Shown: positions 12,901 through 26,400 of the stretch, in pieces
How positions within the stretch are numbered: the first letter of the stretch is position 1
Layout of the letters: the number at the start of each line of letters is the position of its first letter
Assembly (NCBI GenBank): GCA_021018995.1
Contig: CM037597.1
Span: forward strand, 8,073,299 to 8,137,298
Length of the DNA stretch: 64,000 bases
Direction: 5' to 3'
From: Chloranthus sessilifolius
Taxonomy: Eukaryota > Streptophyta > Magnoliopsida > Chloranthales > Chloranthaceae
Translations under genes and position numbers: made by a program
Notes under the pieces: generated by a model
What the model saw: the letters and a program-made list of their open reading frames with translations, nothing else
Told to the model about the DNA's origin: nothing
Database searches by the model: none

Positions 12901-15900
12901 GGACGTGACTCTCCTTGGGCAGTCAAATGTGTGCACGTTCATGCATGAGGGTAAGAAGATGAAATTATACGGCGGACAAGAAAGTTGTCATCACCATTGC
13001 CTCCCAAGACACCATCGGACAAGAAAGTTGTGAGGAAGGGCGGTCAATCTAAAACCATCAATATCGTGAGCCCTTCGGAGTTTGAGAGAGCGTCGTTAGA
13101 TGAGAGTGTGGTGTATGTTGTCATCACCGTTGACCGTGCTCTCGAGTCTATGGGTGAGTACCCTAAGGAGGTTAAGCCAATTTTAAAAGAATTTGTGGAT
13201 GTCTTCCCGGAAGACTTGCCCAATGAACTCCCTTCCATGCGTGTCATTCAACACGCTATAGACTTGGTTCCCGGATCTACCCTACTGAACCTACCTCATT
13301 ATAGGTTGAATCCGGTTGAACATGCCGAGTTAGCGCGTCAAGTTGATAAGCTCCTTCGGAAGGGGTTTGTCCAAGAGAGCTTGAGCCCATGTGTCGTACC
13401 CGCACTACTCACACCCAAGAAAGATGGCACATGGCGGATGTGTGTAGATAGTTGGGCTATTAACAAGATTACGGTTAAATATCGGTTCCTTATATCGAGG
13501 CTCGATGATATGTTGGATATGATGGTTGGTGCCACTATCTTCTCTAAGATAGACCTCAAGAGTGGCTATCATCAAGTTCGAATCCGCCTCAGTGATGAAT
13601 GGAAAACCGCCTTTAAGACCAAAGATAGTCTTTATGAGTGGAAGATCATGCCTTTTGGACTTTCAAACGGCCGAGCACCTTCGTGAGGCTCATGACCTAA
13701 GTGTTGCGACCATTTATCGGAAAATTCCTTGTGATGTATTTTGATGACATTTTGATCTATAGTCGCGACAAGGAGCAACACTTGTTCCACTTGCGGTTGG
13801 TTTGTGGGACCTTGAGAGGAGAGAAGCTATATGCGAACTTCAAGAAGTGCACGTTCATGCAGCAATCTCTTGTCTTCTTTGAGGTCATTGTCTCGGCCGA
13901 TGGAATGATTGCGGACCCGAAAAAGGTAAAGGCTACTGTAGAATGACCCTAGCCTAAGAGCATACATGATTTTCGTAGCTTCCATAGATTGGCTACATTC
14001 TATCGTCGCTGTATCCGAAACTTTAGCACCATTATGTCTCCCATCACCGATTATATGAAGAAAGGGGAGTTTCAATGGAGTAAAGCTGCGACGAGGGCTT
14101 TGCCGAAATCAAAGAGAAAATGACGAGTGCACCCGTCATGTGCTTACCGGACTTTTCTAAAGTCTTTGAGGTCGCTTGCGATGTTTGGGGTGTCGGCATA
14201 GGAGGAGTGCTTAGCCAAGAAGACCATCCTGTGGCCTACTTTAGTGAAAAACTCAACGAGGCAAAGCAGAAATACTCCACCTATGATAAAGAGTTCTATG
14301 CGGTCGTCCGATATCTTTGGTTTTGGAAACATTACATTAGACCGCAGGAATTTGTGTTATTTTCCGACCATGAAGCCTTACGCTTCCTTGCTTCCCAAAA
14401 GAAGTTGAATCCAAGGCACGCGACGTGGGTCGAGTACCTGCAAGGGTTCACATTCGTATTGAAGCACAAGGCCGGTGCTGAAAACAAAGCGGCTGATGCG
14501 CTTAGTCGTCGGGTAGCGACTTTGCAAACTATGATCACCGAGGTCGTGGGATTTGAGCAATTGATCCAAGAGTATCCCGAGTGCCCAGATTTTGGGGCGG
14601 AATACATTGCTCTCCGTAACAATCCGCCCAACACCAACTCCAAATATACCCTGCAGGACTGGTATTTGTTTATGGGAAATCCCCTATGCATCCCTCGCAC
14701 TTCATTGCACGACTTCCTCATTTGGGAGTTGCATGCCGGAGGGATTGCCGATCATTTCGGGCGCAACAAGACCATTGCGCTCGTTGAAGGTAGATTCTTT
14801 TGGCCTAGTCTTATGCGAGATGTCGTCCGGATTTTGCGACAATGTCGTACTTGCCAAGTTTCCAAGCAATGAAGGAAAAATACCGGCCTATACACTCCTT
14901 TGTCGGTACCACACATGCCTTGGCAGGATTTCTCGATGGACTTCGTGTTGGGTTTTCCCAAGACTCTCCGAAAGCACGACTCCGTTTTTGTTGTAGTGAA
15001 CCATTTCTCCAAGATGGCCCACTCATGATGGGGGGTTTTAGTGACGTAATTTGTCCTTTTAGCCCTTTTCTTACTTTCTTTTAAGATGTCCAATGTAAGT
15101 TACCACTAAGGGTAACATAATACTTTTCTATTTTTAGGTTTATTCCCTTGTAATGGCTATAAAACCCAATTTGTAAGCCATTTTGGCACTTATGATTTAA
15201 TGAAATTGCATTTGCATTTTAGCTTGTGAGGAGCTTGAAGAGTGAGTCTTCTTCCCCATTTGGGGTTTGGTGTGAGGCCAAGGATGAGATGCCCATTTAT
15301 CTATAGATCTTTTGTTTATCTCTTCTTCTTGTTTGATCTTTCTATTTTCTCCATAATCTCCATACCCAACTTTTCGCCTTTTGATTGATTGTTTCAAATT
15401 TCCAACCCTAGATCTAGAGTAACCTTGGTGCCCATCCTTATGGATCGAATCCAACCTTAGTCCTTCGATCCATAACCGTTGTTGGGCTCGAGCTTGCTCG
15501 ATTTGTGCCTCTAATCACTTCAATTCAAAGCCCTAGCAAGGATCTCCTCATTCCACCGCGAATGATGATCGAACGCTCCAACCTAGAAGGAGCAAGAGTT
15601 CTATCTCTCATATCGCCACTTCCGCATTTCCTAATCGATCCCGCGTGTCGGATTGGACCCTACGTGAACCGAGCATTATCACTTAAGCGGAATCCCGTGA
15701 AATCCTAAGGTATCACTTTAATTTGTGATTAATTGCTTAATTAATTAGTTTAATTTTGACAAATCAGCATATCGTGGGCATTCACGGATCTTAGGGTTGT
15801 TGTCCCGCGTCAATTAGCCTCCACGGATGCAACGGAATAATCGTACAAAACAGCAGGCGCTGCAACCGATCAAAATTTTGTTAGCACCTCTCGATTCTGG

Positions 15901-17393
15901 GTCAAACGTTGGCCCTTCTGACGCCAGTATAATGTTAGCAACTTGAGATGATATCGATGGTTAATTCGTGACGATCAAAGCTATGATACCAAGATAGAAT
16001 TAGGGTTAGGGTTAGGCGCATCTTGTCCAATACCGGTAGGTACCAGACGATACGTACCAATATCGGAGGTCACCGGTACAGTACAGTCAAAGTACCGTAC
16101 TGGTGCTTCTCATACATTTTTGGAATGTACTAGAGGATACATACCAATGTATCGTCCAAAATGGTAGTTATCGTCCAAATGTATTGTATTGGAGTTGGAC
16201 GATACGTACCGGAGAACCGGTATTTTAACCCATTGTTAGATGAGGAGGAAGAAGAAGAACGCGAAGAGTGGAGGAAAATTAGGGTTGAGTTGTTGTAACT
16301 CAAACCCCTTATGTTATTGGTATTTATATAAGGTTCATAGTAGGAAGCATTGATACTCCATTTTGGGTGTTGTACCTGTACTTGATCCATATCGGGTGCG
16401 AGATACGCCTACGATAAGGCTGCACGTGAACCTCGTACTCATCGGCCTGTAAAAAAAAAAGTAAATAATAGGATACTTGCCGCACCCACCCGATCATACG
16501 TGCGGGATACGCCTGTGATACATATCGGGTGCGTGCGGGACACTTCCCCAACACGTCACCACATTTCTTCAGTTTTTTTTTTCGCTCGCTGCTGCTATTA
16601 AGGGTTTTCAAACGTTTATGTATACTTATATATAAGTATATAGAAGTTGTAAGTTATATTTATAACTTATATATAATATAACTATATAAGTCACTTAGAA
16701 GTTGGGTTTAGGGCTTCAGACGAAGGATTTAGGGCTTCAGACTTTGGATTTTAGAGCTTCTCGTCGTCACCCTCTATTACTCTCTCTTTCTCTCTCTCGT
16801 GCTCTGTCAGTCTCAGCTCAGCGCAGCTTGGTCGACGAGGTAAGTTGGTTTTTTTTTTTTCTTCCTTTTTTTTCTTGTTAATTGTTTTATATTTATCTTT
16901 TTCCCCAAGATCAATATGTATATGGCAGTTTTTTATTTTTATTTTTCCTGTTTTTTGTGGTTTTGTTTTCTGTTTATTTTTATTTTTTTGTTTATGTTCT
17001 GTTTTTTGTCTTTTTTCTGTATTTTTGAGTAGCTTCTCGAAAAAGGGTCTCATCAAGAACAAGAAAAGAGGGTATTTACCTTAAAAACCAGAAAAAAACA
17101 GTCATATAAAAGATAAATATTTATCTTGCTGTCTTTTTGTCTGTTTTTTCTGTTTTTTGTTTTCTGGTTTTTTGTTTTTCATCTGGTTTTTTTTTCCATT
17201 TTTAAGGTAAATACACTTTTTTGTCTTGTTCTTGTTTTTTTTTTTGGGTAGATTTCATATTTGATTGGTTTTGATGCTTGGATCGTGGGTTTGGTGAAAT
17301 GGGTTCTGGTTTTATATAATATATGAGTGATATATTGAATTTAAAAAAAAAAAGTTATTTTGTGCTTATTAGTTATTTTTACACTTAGAAATA

Positions 17394-17428
<35 letters not shown>

Positions 17429-20400
17429 AAATTATAATTTAAAATATTTTTTAAATATACGTATCCCTGCCGTATTGTATCCTGATTTATTGAAAATTGC
17501 CAAATCCCATACCGGTATCGGTGCTTCCTAGGGTACATACAATCTCACGCATATCAAGAACACACAAAAAGGGAAATTAAATAACTGGCTAACACGACAA
17601 TTCACACACCCAACTAGACTAGGTACACCCAATATATTCTAACACCCAATATATCAAACAATGAAAAAAATCAGTCGCTGGAAGCTGAGTGACTATATCC
17701 AGATCAGCTAAAATGGACTTGAAGATTCTTATGAATCGGTCTAGTCTCGAAAGGGTGAGAGTTTTGTGTCTTCCGTAAGCCAAAACCGGTAGCACCAAAC
17801 CCAATAACAAAATGGGTACGGATGCTGCTAGGAATCAAGCAGGGAGCAAGCAGTTCCGACTAAAGATTTTAAAGAGGAGCATGATGGATCTCCAAATCTA
17901 AGAGCTACAAGAACATCAAAAGAAAAAAATAGATGAGCCTCACAGTATGATCTTCAAAGGGCGCAACAAGTGAGGACAGTAGTGCCAAATTTTATCAACA
18001 TGTCATGAGTTTTCAGTTTGTTGTGAACCGCCTTTGAAAGAGTACATTACAATTTGGGGACGCCATTTCTGCTACAGGATTTTGGTTCAAAGCAGCAATT
18101 GTGCCTCGTCTGTTGAAGTTTAGTTCCACACTGGGTATTCATAGTCTTGTCTCTTCCCTTATAAGATCCTGGCCACTCCACTCATAGCCAATTGGTTTTG
18201 AGAGGGATACCCAAATTTATCATAGTATTAGAGCAGGCCTTTCTCCAGTCCACGCCAGCTAGTTCAATTGCCCGCGTGATTTGGCTCAGTCTGGCCAACA
18301 CGTGCCAGGGCGTGTTGAAGTTTAGTCCCACATCGGGTCTTCATAGCCTTCTCTCTACCTTTATAAGATCTTGGGCCCCTCCACTCATGGCCAATTGGTT
18401 TTGAGATGGATACTCAAATTTATCATCTTCATGAATCAATTCCAAGCAAAGGGCATCGAATAGGATCCAGAGTTGCGAGGAAGCCACACGACTTTGAATT
18501 GCTGAGTGATAATGTCCGAAGCCTGGTGAAGAAAAATCACACCTTTCGTTGTTGGAGATAGGTGGTGGCAGAATCCAATGTCCATTAGCAATAAAAAATC
18601 TCAAACCAAGTCCGTAGGGCCCCCGTGGCCTGGTTAAGTTGATAAGCATGTCATCACTTAACCAATGGTCAAGCCAAAAAGTAGTGGTAAGGCCATTAGT
18701 GCTGTTTAGAATGCTCACGAACATTACAGATGGTGCGCAACAGCTCAAGGGAATCCTAACGCCCCAAACACTCTTCCCCCTAATCCGATGTGTTCTTCTA
18801 GGACACCTAAAGTCTTCCTGTTTCATGGCAATACAGTTTCCAAAAGTGCTTCACAAGGAAGAGCCACCCCTGCCTCCCCCTCCCTCTTCAGGCCGACAAA
18901 TATTCTTACAGGAGATCGTGATAATAAAATGTGGCAAATACATGTACAAGTTTAATACAGTGAGCGAGCAAGTTTTAAAAAAGGGGGAAAATACGGGGAA
19001 AAAATGGGAAAAAATCGAAAGGTAAAAGACCCGTATAATACAGAAGACGAAAAAATGGAAAACTGGGAAAATTCGGGAAAAAACAAGATAGTATTAAATT
19101 TTTTTAAAAGAAGTTTTTAAAAAGTTTTTTTAAATCCTGTAAAATATGTGGAAAATATGTTTAATATGCGAAATACATGTATTATACGAATATATGCGTC
19201 TCATTATAAATATGGTTATTATACGTGTTTAGTACGCTGTGGCAAAAAAATGCGTATTTTATTTTTTTAAAAAGGCTGTAGTTTGTCACAATGGTAATAA
19301 GCTTAGCAGGCTCCCAAAATAAACTTTATCATGATCTGCTTATACTCCTTGATGACACCATTAGGAAGTTGCAAGGCCCTAATCCAACAGATTTAGAGGT
19401 AGATAAGACCTAGAGGATCAGCTCCACGCTACCAGCAAAGGAGAAGCTTGAATTTCAAATTATCTATCATGTTACACGGCTTCTTTTAAGGGGCAAGCAT
19501 AAGAGCATCTAAGGTTGGAGGGCAAGAGATGGAGCCCCAAGTAGTTAAGGGTGAGATGCGCCATGCCGTAGTCAATCTTCCTAAGGCGCAGATTTTTCTA
19601 ATCACATTTACCTCAAAAACCGACCCAGTTATTTCTCTTTCTTTATTCTATACATTTTACAAATTTCAATTTAATTTGGATAATGATGCAACACAGATAA
19701 CTCCAGTAGAAAGAGTACCCCTTCTATTTGATTTAGAGGCATTAGGAGCAAGGCCGGAGAGCATTTTTGTGATTAGCTTTCAAGGAGAGTATTGCATCAT
19801 CCGCAAAGGCAAGATGACTGATGCACCGGAAGAGTAAGTAGGATCAAGGAGATGAGACAAGGCCCGATAGAAACCGTTAATAGGAGAGGAGAGAGGGGGT
19901 CTCCCTAACTAAGGCCATTGCTTGCTCCATTGAGCAGAATAGAATATGTGGGTGCGGTGATGCACGGATGGATCCAATGTACCCAAACCAGGGGGGAAAT
20001 TGAGGATTCTCCTAACCACTGGCGGAGCCAAGTAGAGGCTTGGGGAGCAGTTGCCCCCCCAAACTTTTGAAAACATATGTAACAGCCCGTTATGCCCAGT
20101 CAAGTTAAAACGCAAGCTACTTAGTTAAAAGGCAGTTGCCTCCTCTTTTTACCTACGGTTGCCCCTTCTAGTTTGAGTTAGTATTAGGTACATGACACGA
20201 GGGCTGACACTCTTAGTATTCGGGTGACTTTTTGGGATTTGTGCCATGTGAAACCATCATGTGGTTCGTGTGATTTGACATTCATGATCAAGATTTATTT
20301 TGTATTGGAATGAAAGCAGTCTCCGCTGTCTGATTTCATGCGATCCAGTGTCATCTAAAGTTAACGGTATGTTGAATTTACACTGTTAGTTTTAGATGGT

Positions 20401-23400
20401 CTTTGATGGCTTTGAATTAAATGATGATAATTGTTTTTCATCCCAATCTTTTACAACAAAGATCTTTAGATGATCACACACATCAAATGGTACGCAATTA
20501 CGCATACTAATTCCACGTGGTGCACTTCCCCAAAAGTGATTTGAGTACAGAGTCTCCCAGTGCTCTTGCCGCTACTTCACACTAATTTATGATACTAACT
20601 CATTTTCTCTGATGACCATAACTTGCCCCCCTAAGAAGAAAATCCTGGCTCCGCCCCTGCTCCTAACCATCACGAATAAAGTCCCAGTTTATAGAGTTAA
20701 GTTAACGCCTTGGTGAAGTCAATTTTAACTCACATCTCCGGGGAGGACTTCTCCAATTGAAAGCTTCTAACGATTTCCTTCGTGAGCAAAATATTGTCGC
20801 GGATTGCTCGACCTTTAATGAAAGTTGTCCGAGTGGAGGGTCCATAGACTTGATGGCATTAAAGATGAAATAGTTGCAGAATTTTTTTTGAGAAGTGGGA
20901 TGTCCAGCCGATGGGATTATTTTATTATGGAGTACAAATAATGAAATTGATTCATTGAGCCTGACCATGCTGTGACAATTAAAGTACGGTTTAAGGGTAA
21001 TAAAAGAAATTTTAAAAAGACGACATAATACAATGTGGGAGAACACGCAATAGATACACATTAAAATACAAAATTTCTGACCTTTTACATCTTTTATCAA
21101 TGGGCCCATTCTTCTGTTGTTTATTCTTTCATGTGGCTGCATAACTATATTGAGGTTAGAGCGCGGGGTGGGGGGTCATGTGTTGCTGACATGCATGTAT
21201 GGGTATATCACCATCCTCGTGAAAGTGTTTAATGCTTGAGTTCCTAAAGTTCGATTCTTTATTTGCAAACATTTGATTGTATTCTACAAAGAATTTGTAT
21301 AGTGGGTCACAGACCCGTTTTCTTTTAGAAACAAAATGGGTTACCTTTGCCGGACACATGGCATTAGTTTTTAACAAGTGTGCCACTTGATGCGGAGATC
21401 ACGATGGTCAGATCTGTTGTGTCGAAGATTGCATCGAAACACCATCTTTATGGTGGTCTTAGGGTTGGTCAAATACCTTTAAATGAATGTCGAAAGCAGG
21501 TTATGGAGATTTATATTACCATAAGGCCAAACACCTTTAAGTGAATGTCAAAAACAGGTTTTGGAGGTTTACATCAAAAGACCAACCCTAAGGCCACCAT
21601 CGAGATGTTGTTGATGTAATCTTCAACACCACAGATCTAAACACCGTGGTCTCCGCTTCAAGTGGCACACTTGATTAAAAATAATTCCATGTGTCAGGCA
21701 AAGGTGACTCCTGGTTTCTTTTTAAAAGAAAAAGGTTGGCAGTGACGCTATGACACCTATTTTACAAATGTCTGGATTCTATAATTTATTGCTGTTATGC
21801 ATGTCTATGAGCAGGTCTTTGCTCGACTGAATCCGTACAGCTTAGGAAGGGCAGCATGTGTTTGTCGAAAATGGAGATACACAATTCGTATTCCTGCCTT
21901 TTGGCGTAGTGCGTGCCTAAAAACTTGGCAGGTAAATTGTGATTGTGTATGTAAAGTTTTAATATTTACCTATATATACTATCCTGCTGACATGCAATCT
22001 CCTGCTTGTACAGCTGTCTGGAGCAATAGAAAATTACAGGATTGTCCAGTCTAGATATGAGGGTTCTTGGAGAAAGATGTGGCTTTTAAGGCCGAGGCTT
22101 CGTACTGATGGTAAGAATTAACAGTCTATAGTATGGCCTTTGAGTAAGGGTTAATAATGTGGTGTTTCCAATTAAATTGAGGATAGAGTAATTAGGGTTA
22201 GAGCTTGATGAAGAAGGAACAGAGGTAGAAGAAGATAGAGAAATTAAGGTTAAGAGATGTTGTATCTCAAAACCCCTTTCTAGTATTATTTATATGACTT
22301 ACATACTATTGTTTACACACCCATTAACCCTTATACACCGACTTACATACACTAATGGTATTCACACACACACCAACTGATGCTATATTTGACAGCCACA
22401 TCAACACTCCCCCTTAAGTTGGAGCATAGATGTCAATCATGCCCAACTTGCTAGTAATATCATTGAGACTGTTCCTTCCAACAGCTTTAGTTAGAATCTG
22501 TTAATTGATCTTTAGCATTGACTTGAGGGATGCCGAACTCTTGAGCTTCCACTTTCTCTCTTATAAAGTGACAATGAACTTCAATATGCTTGGTTCACTC
22601 ATGATAGACAAAATTTTCAGCTATGTACTTTGCAGCTTCATTGTCTCCATACAATAGCATTGGAAGAGTCACATTTATACCCAGATCCGTTAGAATAAAT
22701 CGAATCCACATTCCTTCCCTTGCACCTTGGGACATAGCCCTATACTCACCTTCACAACTTGAATTTGCAACTATATGCTGTTTTTTACTTTTCCAAGTTA
22801 TCAAGTTACCACCCAAGAAGGTGCAATAACCAGTGGTAGACCTTCTATCACTGGGTGAAGCAGCCCAATCCGAGCCTCTGAACACTTCAACATCTAGATG
22901 ACTTCCATTTCTATGGGGAAGTCCTCTACCTGGGCTTCTCTTTAAATATCTAAGAATCCGGTAAACAACATCAAGATGAACAGTCCTGGGAGCATGTATG
23001 TACTGGCTCACTACACACAGCATACGCAATATCTGGCCGAGTCATAGTGAGGTAGATAAGATTCTCCACCAACTCTTGATATTTTCCGATGTCCTTTTAG
23101 GGCTCTCCTCCTTCTCGAGTAATCCTATGATTCTGTTTCATAGGAGTAACCGCAGACCTACAACCCAACATAAATGTATGACTTAAGACATCAAGAGTAT
23201 ACTTTCTCTGTGATAGGACAGTTCCCTTCTCTTGACCCGGCCACCTCAATTCTCAAAAAGTACCTCAAGTGACCCAAATCTTTGATATCAAACAGTTTAC
23301 TCAAGTACTCCTTCAATCTCAATTTCATCACTGTCGTCACCTGTGACAATGGTATCATCCACATACACCACAAGTGCTATAATCTTTACACTCCTTTTTA

Positions 23401-26400
23401 CAAATAGGGTACGATCATAATGACTTCTCTGGTAGCAATAACTCATCACAACATCACTAAAAATTTTAAACCATGCCCTTGGTGACTGCTTCAAACCATA
23501 GATGGTGACAACATCACCATCTAGTTTATACTTCACAGTGTAGACCCACCGGCATCCAACAACTTTCAAGTTTAGCAATGTCCCAAGTCTTGTTTAATTC
23601 CAAAGCGCTCATTTCTTGCATCATGGCCTCTTTCCACTGAGGCTGACAATGGCATCAGAAACACATGTAGGAATAGAAACAAAATCCAAAGAAGATATGA
23701 ATGACTTATTGATGCAAGAAAAATTGCACGTTAATCCTAAAATAGCGTAAACCCCACACGATAGGGGTTAGAGTTCTCAATCTTCAATTGAAATAAAAAA
23801 CATAAAAGAAGAATAAGATAGAAGATCTTCTGATTCGCTCGAAAGAGGGTTCCAAGACTTCATACCAAGGATTTTGAGGCTTCACTCCAAGGATGTACGT
23901 TGGCTTCACACCAAGTGTACGATAAAACGAAGATTCACTCCATGAGTTTTTAAAGATTCGCTCTTCCGGGTAAAAACTCGTCACAAGTTCTCGAAGGTTT
24001 GCACAAAGCAACTCTCAATTTCATTAATCATCCATCTGTTTTAAAATTGTATTTACAATACCTTTATATAGACAAACGAAACCCTAACTAAACATATAAT
24101 CGAAATTAGAAAGACTCCTAATCTAAAAGGACACTAAAACTTAAATTCTTGAGTGAAAACTAGGCCTCGCGTGTTGCTTCCGTGCAAAGTTACTCGAGCG
24201 AGCTTGGTTGTTGCTCGAGCGAGTCTTCAAAATTGTCTACGCCAAATTTTCTGTTAATTATCGCTTTAGCGGGAACTGATGTTGCCCGAAAGAGTTTGGG
24301 TAGGGAGTTTTTGCTCAACTCGTCGTCGACCTCGCTCGAGCGAAAACCATAGTCGCTTGAGCGAGTCTAGGCAGAGACTCATGCTCCCTTGCCGACCCAA
24401 TTTTACTTCACGGGCCGTTTGGAAGCCCATTTATGGGTCCACTTCTTCCTTGTTGACTTTCTTTATTTTACCCAGCCACGATCCAAACATGCGGATCTAA
24501 ATTTCGCATAAATCCCCCTTACTTTGAAAAAGTTCGACCTCGAACTCTGGTCGAAATTGATCTTCTTCGTGGAGGTTAAGAACAATACTTGGGGAACCTT
24601 GATTGGACGCCACTTGGACAAGTAAACCGGATTTGACTCGGACAAGATCCGATTCGAGTTTGTTACTTCGATCTGAACTTGCGTTGGTACATGACCAATA
24701 CGATCCTGGGACCTGTGGACCATGGGATCGATAGGCTTTATCGCAGATAATTGCTATTCATCGATCTCAGACTTTTCAATGGTCTCGGGCTCGATAGGGC
24801 CTATCGAGGATACTCATGCTTCAATGCTCTCGGGCTCTTCAACGGTTTCGGGATCGTCAACGGCCTCATCAATCGGGTCTTCCCTGGGAATGGAAGTACT
24901 CGGCTTCACCGTGGGTACGATATCTTCCACCGGTATAGGTACTACCACAGGCGAGGGTAGAGGAACTCTAACCCGTAAAGGTTGTCTCACGGGTGCGGTT
25001 GTGAAGATGAAACTTGTAACATTCGGTCTCAAAGCTTGAATCATTGCCAATACGTCTTCGGATAAATCGTGAATAAAACCTTTGATAAGTATCGTACTGA
25101 TATCCTCATGCCATGCAACCACTATCCGACCGACTTTAACAACTCTCAGTAAACATTGTTAAGAAGCACCATATGCTTGAATATGGAACCATTTTGATCG
25201 GATGATCTACCTCTCTTCTCATATCATAATTTTTCCGCCTTCGCTATCTTTGACACACGATCGGAATGTTCCACCGTTTCACGAACATTCTCATGGAGAC
25301 CATGTAATCGTTGAAATCACGAAGGGCTTCGAGAATTTGATCTTTACTCATGATTTAGCCAATCCACTTACCCAAGGTTTGAACTTGCTTTGATACCAAT
25401 TTGATGCAGGAAAAATTGCACGTTAACCCTAAAATAACCTAAATCCCGCACGATAGGGGATAGGGTTCTCAATCTTCAATTAAAATAAAAAAATAAAAGA
25501 AGAATAAGATAGTAGATCTTCGGATTCGCTCCAAAGAGGGTTCCAATGCTTCACACCAAGGATGTACGCGGCTTCACACCGAGCGCACAATAAAACGAAG
25601 ATTCGCTCCTCGGGTTTTGCACAAAGCAACTCTCCTCGGGTGAAAACTTTCACATGTTCTTTAAGGTTTGCACAAAGCAATTCTCAATTTCATTAATCAT
25701 CTATCTGTTTTAAAATTGTATTTACAATGTCTTTATATAGGCAAACGAAACCCTAACTAAACATATAATTGAAATTAGAAAGACTCCTAATATAAAAGGA
25801 CACTAAAACCTAAATTCTTGAGTGAAGACTAGGTCTCGCGTGTCGCTTCCATGCAAAGTCGCTCGAGCGAGCTTGGTTGTTGCTCGAGCGAGTCTTCAAA
25901 ATTGCCCACGCCAAACTTTCTGTTGATTATCGCTCGAGTAGGAACCAATGTCGCTTGAGCGAATTTGGGGAGAGATTTTTCGCTCAACCCATCGTCGATC
26001 TCGCTCGAGCGGAAACCATAGTCGCCCGAGTGAGTCTGGGCAGAGACTCGTGTTCCCTTGCCGGCCCAACTTTGCTTCATGGGTCATTTGAAAGCCCATT
26101 TATGGGTTCACTTCTTCCTTGTTGACTTTTTTTGTTTGACTTGGCCACGATCCAAACATGCGGATCTAAATTCCACATAACATATGAGATGGAGAGAAAG
26201 CATAATAAGACACATAGTTATCAATGGGATGCCGAGTGCATGATCGAGGAAGTTTCCGAAGTGCAATAGGGAGATCAAGGTCAAACGTTGGGCTTGTCTC
26301 TGGAGAAGGATCCTAGTCAATGGTATGAGAGGGAGGCTCTCCTTGAGATAGATTCTCCTCTTAAACTTATGCCTCCTTAAAATTTCTTTCGCACAAAGAA

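Larger units (their letters stand above)
10151..15812 (+). mobile_element. Ty3/gypsy element G1, truncated at 3' LTR
   Basis: Bounded by ATTAG at 10146..10150 and 15813..15817, a perfect 5-bp target duplication. The 5' LTR is 10151..11196 (TG...CA). A tRNA-Met-type primer site, TGGTGTCAAAGC, lies at 11201..11212. Gag, protease, RT, RNase H and the integrase zinc finger follow in order. The integrase core breaks off near 15030, and sequence resumes inside the 3' LTR. It shares its gag-protease linker with the chromodomain element at 26471..32876, so it probably belongs to the same lineage. It lies in intron 2 in the sense orientation of the host gene. Confidence 0.95.
18426..20890 (-). pseudogene. 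L1-type LINE reverse transcriptase remnant
   Basis: On the minus strand, from right to left: RNAIRD-type text ([19 protein letters not shown] near 20780) followed by KIDFTKA-type and INWDFI residues. The motif [14 protein letters not shown] lies near 19890..19960, then a FADD-equivalent near 19800, then FWLDHWL near 18670 in the region between RT and the zinc-binding domain. Frames are broken many times. It is interrupted by a MITE at about 18935..19295 and a hAT element at 20017..20659. Confidence 0.75.
23710..26177 (-). mobile_element. non-autonomous LTR element G2, no pol
   Basis: LTRs of about 0.8 kb lie at 23710..24508 and 25402..26177. A primer-site complement GCTTTGATACCA (25387..25398) lies just inside the right LTR, so transcription is on the minus strand. 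A purine tract (complement CCCCCTT at 24512) abuts the left LTR. The 893-bp interior has short frames only: one of 35 codons starting [14 protein letters not shown] and one of 102 codons rich in Pro, Glu and Val. No RT, RNase H or integrase is present. It is inserted in copia A; no perfect target duplication, with the best pair CTTAT/CATAT. Confidence 0.88.

Noticed and set aside
15994..16013. TTAGGGTTAGGG resembling plant telomere repeats
   Set aside because: Only about two to three imperfect units. It is a common word in AT-rich plant DNA, not an interstitial telomere.
24814..25122. Host gene inside G2
   Set aside because: It lies between two LTRs, primer site and purine tract, with no splice signals. 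It belongs to the element.
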